NCBI GenBank assembly: GCA_024398595.1
Contig: JAKSIX010000011.1
Coordinates: 1 to 48,802, forward strand
DNA length: 48,802 nucleotides
Source: Bacteroidaceae bacterium
GTDB lineage: Bacteria > Bacteroidota > Bacteroidia > Bacteroidales > Bacteroidaceae
Direction: 5' to 3'
Made by a program: the position numbers and the translations under genes
In this document: positions 43,657 to 48,802 of the stretch, in pieces
Layout: every line of letters begins with the position of its first letter
How positions within the stretch are numbered: the stretch's first letter is position 1
Notes under the pieces: model-generated
The model's input: the letters and a program-made list of their open reading frames with translations, nothing else
What the model was told of the DNA's origin: nothing
The model's database searches: none

Positions 43657-44102
43657 ATCGGCTTACAGAAAAGACAAGCCTGGCCACACGTATGCTGCCA
43701 GGCTCGGTTATAAGCTACGGAAATTCCTTCAGTGCCCCTCTGTCCGAAGCATTCTACAGTGGCGGCCCCAACAGCATCCGGGCGTTCCCGTCACGTTCAC
43801 TCGGCCCAGGCAACTATCGCTCTACCAATAAAGGTGATGACCCGTATTTCTTCCACGGAGGCGAGACGCGTATGGAAATCAACTCCGACTTCAGCGGGGG
43901 ATTAAGTCACGATTTTCTCAACGGGACAGCCCTTGGAACCGGATTCGGAGTACGTTTCGTATTCCAGTCACTGGTAGTACGTCTGGATATGGGTATCGCA
44001 CTGCACGCGCCTTACGACACGGGAAAGTCCGGATACTACAATATTCCAAGTTTCTGGAAAGACGGAGTCAGGCTTAATTTCGCCATAGGCTACCCATTCT
44101 GA
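43644..44102 (+). pseudogene. C-terminal fragment of a BamA/TamA-family outer-membrane protein
   Basis: Reading from 43644, directly after the queH stop, the frame encodes LTEKTSLATRMLPGSV, then FYSGGPNSIRAFPSRSLGPG, GGETRMEINSDF, VRLDMGIALHAPYD and a final GVRLNFAIGYPF. This is the last part of the 16-stranded barrel of BamA/TamA-type surface antigens, including the RAFPxRxLGPG loop. The POTRA domains and most of the barrel are missing. The joint INSDF-SGGLSHDFLNGTALGTG appears to lack about 35 residues normally found there. An ATG at 43692 could give a 136-residue peptide but not a working barrel. Probably debris of a duplicated or rearranged gene. Confidence 0.8.
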
Positions 44103-44114
44103 TATAAAAAGCAG

Positions 44115-44122
44115 TACTTTTG
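44115..44122 (+). promoter_or_regulatory. feoAB promoter -7 box
   Basis: TACTTTTG matches TAnnTTTG, 36 bases before the feoAB ATG. No clear -33 element and no recognisable Fur box were seen. Confidence 0.5.
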
Positions 44123-44158
44123 CATCTGTAAACCAAAGAAACCAGCCGTGGACCATTT

Positions 44159-46513
44159 ATGGGCATAAATGACTTGCCGGCAGGACAGACTGCCATTGTT
44201 GACAGCGTAGGGGGAACAGGCGCATTACGCCAGCATTTCCTTGACATGGGCCTTATTCCAGGTACGGAAATAAAAATGTTGGGAGCCGCACCGATGGGGG
44301 ACCCTCTCAAAATATTGGTGCAGGGCTATTCGCTTACGTTGCGTGTGGCTGAAGCCCATCAGATCCAAATCAGGAAATCAGAGAAAAACACGGTTGAGCC
44401 GGATTCGCCGTTGGACGAAGTAGGTTATAACCCGAACGATCACGAGGAAGACCCCCATCCCGGCTTGGGTGAGGAGGGACGGTATCATTCACGCGAGAAT
44501 GAGCAGCCGCTTCCAAAAGACACGGTACTGACGTTCGCACTTGCCGGCCAGCAGAACTGCGGCAAGACAACAATGTTCAATGTTCTGACAGGCTCCAACC
44601 AGCACGTCGGAAACTTCCCTGGAGTTACAATTGACCGCAAGGACGGACAGATAAAGGATTTGCCGGGTACAGTAGTAACGGATTTGCCGGGCATCTACTC
44701 ATTATCGCCATACACCATAGAGGAAACAGTCTCGCGGAACTTCATTCTGAACGAGAAGCCCAAAGGAATAATCAATATCGTCGATGCCAGCAATATAGAG
44801 AGACATCTGTACCTGACAATACAGCTTATGGAACTTGGCATTCCAATGGTGCTGGCATTGAATATGATGGATGAGGTACACGGCAACGGCGGTTCTATCC
44901 GCGTAAACGAGATGGAGAGGATTCTCGGCATACCTGTGGTACCGGTCTCAGCCGCAAAAGGCGAAGGTATAGACGAGGTCGTAAGGCACGCCATTCACGT
45001 GGCAAAGTATCAGGAAGTACCCGTACGACAGGATTTCTGCAGTCCGGAGGACAATGGCGGAGCCGTCCACCGCTGTCTGCACAGCATAATGCACCTTATT
45101 GAAGATCATTGTAACCAGACCGGAATCCCGAGCAGATTCGCCGCAGACAAGATAGTGGAGGGCGATACGGAAATTATCAAGTCATTGGAACTCTCGCAGG
45201 AAGATATTGATGCAATCGAGCACATCGTGGAGCAGATGGAGAAGGAACGCGGACTGGACCGCTCTGCCGCAATTGCCGATATGCGTTTCTCCTTCATAAG
45301 AAAGCTGTGCGCCAAGACTGTTGTCAAACCTCGTGAAAGCCGCGAATATCTTCGCAGCCGTCGTATTGACCGCATTCTCACGGGGAAATGGACAGCACTG
45401 CCCATATTCCTGCTGATTATCGGCCTTATTATCTGGCTTAGCATTGACGTGCTTGGTGCACCGCTCCAGAAATGGATGGAGAACGGCATAGGCTGGATAG
45501 CTGGGATATGCCAGACAGGTATGAGCCGTGTAAACGTAAGTCCAACCATACAGTCACTGGTCATAGATGCCATCTTCGGAGGTGTAGGCGCTGTAGTCAG
45601 TTTCGTACCGGTCATTGTACTGCTGTTTTTCTTCCTGTCAATGCTTGAGGACAGCGGATATATGTCGCGTGTAGCTTTCGTCACAGACAAACTGCTCAGA
45701 AAGATTGGTCTGTCAGGACGAAGCATAGTGCCATTGCTGATAGGTTTCGGATGCTCTGTACCGGCAATTATGTCGGCACGCACCCTGCCCTCCGACAAAG
45801 ACCGCAAGCGTACGATAATGCTCACTCCATTCATCAGCTGCCCCGCAAAGATTCCTATTTACGCCCTTCTGACAAGCACTTTTTTCCCCGGTCACGGTGG
45901 TATCATATTGATAGGTCTGTACCTTGGAGCCATTCTATGCGGCATTCTCGTGGCATTAGTCCGCAAATGGACAACCAGGCATTCCGAGCCTGCCCCATTC
46001 GTAATGGAGCTGCCGAACTACCGTATGCCGAGAATTTCCAATGTAGGACACCTTCTGTGGGACAAGACCCACGACTTCCTGCAAAAGGCTTTTACGGTAA
46101 TATTCCTCGCTACAATCGTCATCTGGTTGCTCCAGACATTCAACTTCCGTTTCAATATGACGGAGAACGGTGAAGGCAGTATGCTGGCCACCGTAGCCGG
46201 CTGGATAACTCCGCTGTTCAAGCCCATAGGACTGGGTGACTGGCGCATAATCACTGCTCTCATCTCCGGCATTATGGCCAAGGAAAGTGTCGTATCAACT
46301 ATGGAAGTCCTCGGTGCCATAGAGATACTGACATCTGCAAGTGCCGTATCAATGCTTGTGTTCTGCCTGCTCTACACTCCCTGTATTGCCGCCCTCAATG
46401 CCGTCAGATATGAGATAAACGGCCGCTGGGCCGCCATAATGGCCGTTTTCCAATGTCTTGTAGCCTGGGTCGCAGCATTCCTCGCATACAACATCGCTAT
46501 CATCCTGCTATAA
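44159..46513 (+). CDS. feoB: Ferrous iron transporter, FeoA-FeoB fusion
   Basis: 784 residues. Residues about 1-75 are FeoA (LDMGLIPGTEIKMLGAAPMGDPL), an SH3-like regulator; after a charged linker the FeoB G domain begins near residue 125. G1 is GQQNCGKT (G130 on; the family norm is GNPNCGKT), then NFPGVTIDRKDG, DLPGIYSL and NMMD. The membrane part has paired gates and the cysteine segments GCSVPAIMSARTLP and FISCPAKIPIYALL. It imports Fe2+ across the inner membrane, driven by nucleotide hydrolysis. The fusion is common in Bacteroidota. It is transcribed alone from the box at 44115 and followed by a hairpin. Confidence 0.96.
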   Translation: MGINDLPAGQTAIVDSVGGTGALRQHFLDMGLIPGTEIKMLGAAPMGDPLKILVQGYSLTLRVAEAHQIQIRKSEKNTVEPDSPLDEVGYNPNDHEEDPHPGLGEEGRYHSRENEQPLPKDTVLTFALAGQQNCGKTTMFNVLTGSNQHVGNFPGVTIDRKDGQIKDLPGTVVTDLPGIYSLSPYTIEETVSRNFILNEKPKGIINIVDASNIERHLYLTIQLMELGIPMVLALNMMDEVHGNGGSIRVNEMERILGIPVVPVSAAKGEGIDEVVRHAIHVAKYQEVPVRQDFCSPEDNGGAVHRCLHSIMHLIEDHCNQTGIPSRFAADKIVEGDTEIIKSLELSQEDIDAIEHIVEQMEKERGLDRSAAIADMRFSFIRKLCAKTVVKPRESREYLRSRRIDRILTGKWTALPIFLLIIGLIIWLSIDVLGAPLQKWMENGIGWIAGICQTGMSRVNVSPTIQSLVIDAIFGGVGAVVSFVPVIVLLFFFLSMLEDSGYMSRVAFVTDKLLRKIGLSGRSIVPLLIGFGCSVPAIMSARTLPSDKDRKRTIMLTPFISCPAKIPIYALLTSTFFPGHGGIILIGLYLGAILCGILVALVRKWTTRHSEPAPFVMELPNYRMPRISNVGHLLWDKTHDFLQKAFTVIFLATIVIWLLQTFNFRFNMTENGEGSMLATVAGWITPLFKPIGLGDWRIITALISGIMAKESVVSTMEVLGAIEILTSASAVSMLVFCLLYTPCIAALNAVRYEINGRWAAIMAVFQCLVAWVAAFLAYNIAIILL

Positions 46514-46573
46514 TTCAAGTTTCGCTGGGTCCCAAATTGCTGTCATTCATGGGCTGTCAAGGCGGAACTTGAA
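46514..46573. terminator. Large hairpin after feoAB
   Basis: TTCAAGTTTCGC (46514-46525) pairs with GCGGAACTTGAA (46562-46573) at 11 of 12 positions plus a G-T pair, starting right at the feoAB stop. The 36-base loop and lack of a T-run make it an imperfect terminator; it may instead be the end of a former mobile element. Confidence 0.4.
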
Positions 46574-46592
46574 TAATATCCTTGTGAACGCA

Positions 46593-46609
46593 ACCTGTCC
46601 CCTGTTCAT
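46593..46609 (-). repeat. 17-bp repeat, right (inverted) copy
   Basis: The complement of 46593-46609 is identical to 43640-43656. It ends three bases before the -33 TTG of the downstream ATPase gene, and is itself part of a small TGAAC...GTTCA dyad. Confidence 0.85.
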
Positions 46610-46612
46610 GAC

Positions 46613-46643
46613 TTGCTCAGATTTAAACAAAATGCTATCTTTG
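46613..46643 (+). promoter_or_regulatory. Promoter of the AAA/DUF4143 gene
   Basis: TTG (46613-46615), 20 bases, TATCTTTG (46636-46643): a consensus Bacteroidota promoter 41 bases before the ATG. Confidence 0.7.
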
Positions 46644-46679
46644 TTACGAAAATCTGGGCCAAATCCCGTTTTTTCGTAA
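46644..46679 (+). promoter_or_regulatory. Leader hairpin directly before the ATPase start
   Basis: TTACGAAAA (46644-46652) and TTTTCGTAA (46671-46679) are perfect inverted repeats, with an inner GGG/CCC pairing. The stem ends five bases before the ATG and starts at the -7 box, so nearly the whole leader would fold, which could limit translation or act as an operator. Confidence 0.5.
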
Positions 46680-46683
46680 TGAA

Positions 46684-47946
46684 ATGAGAAAAAAGATAGA
46701 GAGACCTACTTATCTTCAGCAACTTATCGATTCTCGCGATAATGGCCTGATAAAGATTGTCACCGGTATCAGACGTGTCGGTAAATCATATTTGCTGAAG
46801 ACTTTATTTCGTGATTACTTGTTGGAACAGGACGTTACAACAGACCATATTCTTTTGATTGATTTGGAGGATAAGAAGCAGGCAGCCTTCAAGGATCCGG
46901 ACTATCTTCTTGATTGGGTAAATGAAAAGATGACAGATGATGAGCAGTATTACATCATCATCGATGAGGTTCAAAAAGTAAATGACTTCGTTGATATGCT
47001 CGGGTCGCTAGGGTTGATAGATAATGCGGATATCTACGTGACCGGTTCCAACTCGCACTTCCTCAGCAGTGACATAGCAACCGAATTCCGTGGCCGTGGT
47101 GATGAGATACACGTTTATCCACTGTCATTCAAAGAATTTATGAGCGTATATGAAGGAGATATTGTGGACGGCTGGCAGGAATACTATACTTTCGGAGGGC
47201 TGCCGAAGGTACTTTCAATAAAAGGCGTTGACAAGAAGTCCACCTATCTTAGGAACCTTTACCGTACGGTTTACCTCAAGGATATTTACGACCGCCACGA
47301 TATCGGGAACAAGGCGGAGTTCGAGGAACTTGTCCGCATTCTCGCTTCAAGTATAGGCGGGCTTGTCAATCCTTTGAATCTTGCCAATACGTTCAAATCA
47401 GTCAAGAAGTTGAACAATATCACCGACAAAACCATCAGTACTTACATAGGATATCTCGAAGACGCATATCTGATTGAAAAATCCCAGCGCTATGACATCA
47501 AGGGGAAGAAATACATCGGCTCATCCGACAAGTATTATTTCAAGGATATGGGCCTGAGGAACGCCATTCTTTCTTTCCGCCAAACCGAGGAGAACCATCT
47601 TATGGAGAATATCATCTATAATGAAATGCGCCATCGCGGATTCCTTGTGGATGTCGGTAATGTTGAAATCCGAGTGATCAATTCTGAAGGAAAACGAGAG
47701 CGAGTTACGCTGGAGGTGGATTTTGTATGCAATCTGGGTGCGAAGCGGTATTACCTGCAGTCGGCTTACCGAATTCCAGACGAAGAGAAGATGCAACAGG
47801 AGAAACGTTCGCTCGGGCAGATTCGCGATTCCTTCCGGAAGATAGTCATTATCGGAGAACGCATGCAATTGCGACGAGATGAAAACGGCATCATCCTTAT
47901 GGGAGTATATGAATTCCTAAAGGATGAAAGTATGCTGGATATATAA
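46684..47946 (+). CDS. AAA_14/DUF4143 ATP-binding protein
   Basis: 420 residues. Walker A GIRRVGKS (28-35), Walker B YYIIIDEVQ (about 88-96), sensor TGSNSHFLSSDIATEFRGR, then YPLSFKEFMSVYEG and a C-terminal DUF4143 domain (YYFKDMGLRNAIL; NIIYNEMRHRGF; LEVDFVCN with a PD-(D/E)XK-like Glu/Asp). This very common family is spread horizontally in gut bacteria and archaea; its function is not established, although a link to defence or DNA transactions is often proposed. Stand-alone gene with its own promoter, in an accessory stretch. Confidence 0.9.
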   Translation: MRKKIERPTYLQQLIDSRDNGLIKIVTGIRRVGKSYLLKTLFRDYLLEQDVTTDHILLIDLEDKKQAAFKDPDYLLDWVNEKMTDDEQYYIIIDEVQKVNDFVDMLGSLGLIDNADIYVTGSNSHFLSSDIATEFRGRGDEIHVYPLSFKEFMSVYEGDIVDGWQEYYTFGGLPKVLSIKGVDKKSTYLRNLYRTVYLKDIYDRHDIGNKAEFEELVRILASSIGGLVNPLNLANTFKSVKKLNNITDKTISTYIGYLEDAYLIEKSQRYDIKGKKYIGSSDKYYFKDMGLRNAILSFRQTEENHLMENIIYNEMRHRGFLVDVGNVEIRVINSEGKRERVTLEVDFVCNLGAKRYYLQSAYRIPDEEKMQQEKRSLGQIRDSFRKIVIIGERMQLRRDENGIILMGVYEFLKDESMLDI

Positions 47947-47949
47947 AAA

Positions 47950-48045
47950 GCAAATAAGGCAATCCGGGATGAAAAGATAAAGAACAGCCAGAGAGTAGCC
48001 GTGAGGCTGCTCGAGGCAATCTGCAAGATAGACCTATTGGCTTGA
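47950..48045 (+). pseudogene. Coding-like fragment without start
   Basis: An open frame encoding KIKNSQRVAVRLLEAICK and ending in TGA at 48043-48045, directly behind the ATPase gene. It has protein-like composition but no plausible start or recognised family. Probably debris from a lost gene. Confidence 0.3.
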
Positions 48046-48169
48046 CTCAATGGGACGCAGTGATGCATTCAAGACCAAACTAAAGAGATTGATTACAACA
48101 TACCCATCGGTTGATGCTACTGCTATGGGATTTCCAAGCAACTGGGATTCGCAACCATTATGGACATAA
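48032..48169 (+). pseudogene. C-terminal remnant of an Abi_2 (AbiD/AbiF-like) gene
   Basis: The frame gives LKRLITTYPSVDATAMGF followed by PSNWDSQPLWT and TAA. This matches the end of Abi_2 abortive-infection proteins, where a run of about 20 helical residues is followed by MGFPxxWxxxPLW. Everything upstream of about residue -40 is lost and a TAG stands at 48029. Remnant of a phage-defence gene. Confidence 0.6.
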
Positions 48170-48183
48170 TCACTAACAAGAGA

Positions 48184-48225
48184 GACGTTTTTTCCAACTG
48201 CCAGTGCAGAACAGGAAGAAACGTC
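48184..48225 (+). terminator. Hairpin behind the Abi remnant
   Basis: GACGTTTTTTCC (48184-48195) and GGAAGAAACGTC (48214-48225) pair over 12 positions with one G-T, with an 18-base loop and a following CATTTCTTTT. Likely the old terminator of the Abi gene. Confidence 0.45.
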
Positions 48226-48281
48226 CATTTCTTTTGGCATTATTGGGCAATTTGACTAATATTGCAATTATCATCGCGTGA

Positions 48282-48542
48282 GGCGGTGACAGACATTTTA
48301 TTAAAGGCGTAACTTACGCTTTATCTGCGGTCTGCCGAACTTCGCAAATTCACAGAGACCTCGCCGGTAAAGCAATGGTGATGCCTCATGAAAGAATTAC
48401 ACTGGCTGACGGAACTGTCATTGTCATTCATAACCAGTGGGGCAAGACCAATGGCTTCGACCGATTCCTTGCTGTTGCACGAAAACTGTACGATGTAAAA
48501 TGCAACGAAAACAATGAGAACCAGTTATCTCTTGATTTTTAA
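48282..48542 (+). pseudogene. Short reading frame, probable remnant, family not recognised
   Basis: Open from 48282 to the TAA at 48540-48542. The first ATG is 48375, giving 55 residues with the core LADGTVIVIHNQWGKTNGF and then RFLAVARKL. The composition is clearly protein-like and the sequence before the ATG also reads as protein (ALSAVCRTSQIHRDLAGK), so the gene has probably lost its 5' end. The NQWG...F...A..L pattern recalls small accessory-region proteins, but I cannot name the family. Confidence 0.4.
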
Positions 48543-48596
48543 ACTTTAACTTCTTTTGACTGACCAGTTAGATTCTGACCCAAACAATAATACTGT

Positions 48597-48802
48597 TCAC
48601 AATTCCTGTACCTGCTCAAAAGTCAGTCCTGTACACTGGCATATAATGTCAAGTGCCACACCGGCACTCTTTAATCTGCTGGCAGCCTCAAGATTAGCAG
48701 CAAGCGCGCCCTCCGCTTTTCCCTCTGCTTTTCCTTTTGCAAGGCCCTCCAGCAGGCCTCGCTCCAACGCCTCGGCTGTGGCCTCCTCAATGGCGAGTTC
48801 CT
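48597..48802 (-). CDS. Rpn-family nuclease/putative transposase, C-terminal part
   Basis: The minus strand encodes an uninterrupted frame from the right edge to TGA at 48597-48599. It has an alternating Ala/Glu/Gly/Lys region (GLAKGKAEGKAEGALAAN) followed by LKSAGVALDIICQCTGL and FEQVQEL. The end is nearly the same as the Rpn-family protein at 21-22 kb (IDIICQCTGL, EQVSEL), so this is a second family member. The nuclease domain would lie beyond the window. Confidence 0.85.
   Translation of the reverse strand, partial: ELAIEEATAEALERGLLEGLAKGKAEGKAEGALAANLEAASRLKSAGVALDIICQCTGLTFEQVQEL

Noticed and set aside
48034-48240. Minus-strand 68-residue frame near the right end
   Set aside because: It lies opposite the Abi_2 remnant, which has a recognisable C-terminal motif; the minus frame has none.

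Overview
The window is a piece of a Bacteroidales chromosome (phylum Bacteroidota). Support comes from house-keeping proteins of that type (DnaK ending EEVK, RecA, DUF4837 lipoprotein, Bacteroidota-type LptE, fused FeoA-FeoB, DUF4922), from Bacteroidota promoter -7 boxes of the form TAnnTTTG in front of many genes, and from weak or absent Shine-Dalgarno sequences. The species cannot be fixed from sequence reading alone. No rRNA, tRNA or CRISPR array was seen.

Layout. 1-1.2 kb: the end of a split HipA-type kinase module (HipS-like piece plus HipT-like kinase), followed by an iterated TGTTGCA repeat. 1.4-5.6 kb, minus strand: dnaK, a lipoprotein alpha/beta hydrolase and recA; dnaK has a sigma-54-like promoter. 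5.8-8.3 kb, plus: tkt and rpiB, closed by a strong bidirectional terminator. 8.4-11.2 kb, minus: an orphan sigma-54 activator, lptE, a TPR-like protein and secG. 11.3-13.3 kb, plus: a DPP IV-type peptidase. 13.2-19.6 kb, minus: one long operon rlmN, DUF4837, pdxA, then nucleotidyltransferase, ATP-grasp, CDP-alcohol phosphatidyltransferase and HAD phosphatase. The last four look like a polar-lipid head-group (possibly inositol lipid) pathway.

19.7-34.7 kb is mosaic. A two-part GT2 glycosyltransferase is followed by an Rpn-family nuclease with a 21-bp minisatellite. Next come a four-gene fucose-type oxidative operon on the minus strand (aldo/keto reductase, lactonase, FucP permease, Zn-dehydrogenase) and a type I restriction-modification locus in the unusual order hsdR, DUF1016 nuclease, hsdS, SDH/Clp-fold serine protease, small protein, hsdM. 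A DUF4922-SpoIID fusion (34.7 kb) follows and may once have been the neighbour of the glycosyltransferase.

36.9-41.5 kb, minus: deoD, a small lipoprotein, prmC, recX, a ComF-type phosphoribosyltransferase and a MATE transporter. 41.5-43.6 kb, plus: a HAD phosphatase, the queuosine-precursor transporter YhhQ and QueH. A decayed BamA/TamA C-terminal fragment and feoAB follow, bracketed by a 17-bp inverted repeat. The end (46.6-48.8 kb) is accessory DNA: an AAA/DUF4143 ATPase, remnants of an Abi-type gene and other broken reading frames, and a second Rpn-family gene running off the edge.

The best candidates for something new are the protease-bearing type I RM locus (with its own internal promoter before the protease and hsdM), the four-gene lipid head-group cluster lacking an adjacent inositol-phosphate synthase, and the fucose module lacking a dehydratase.
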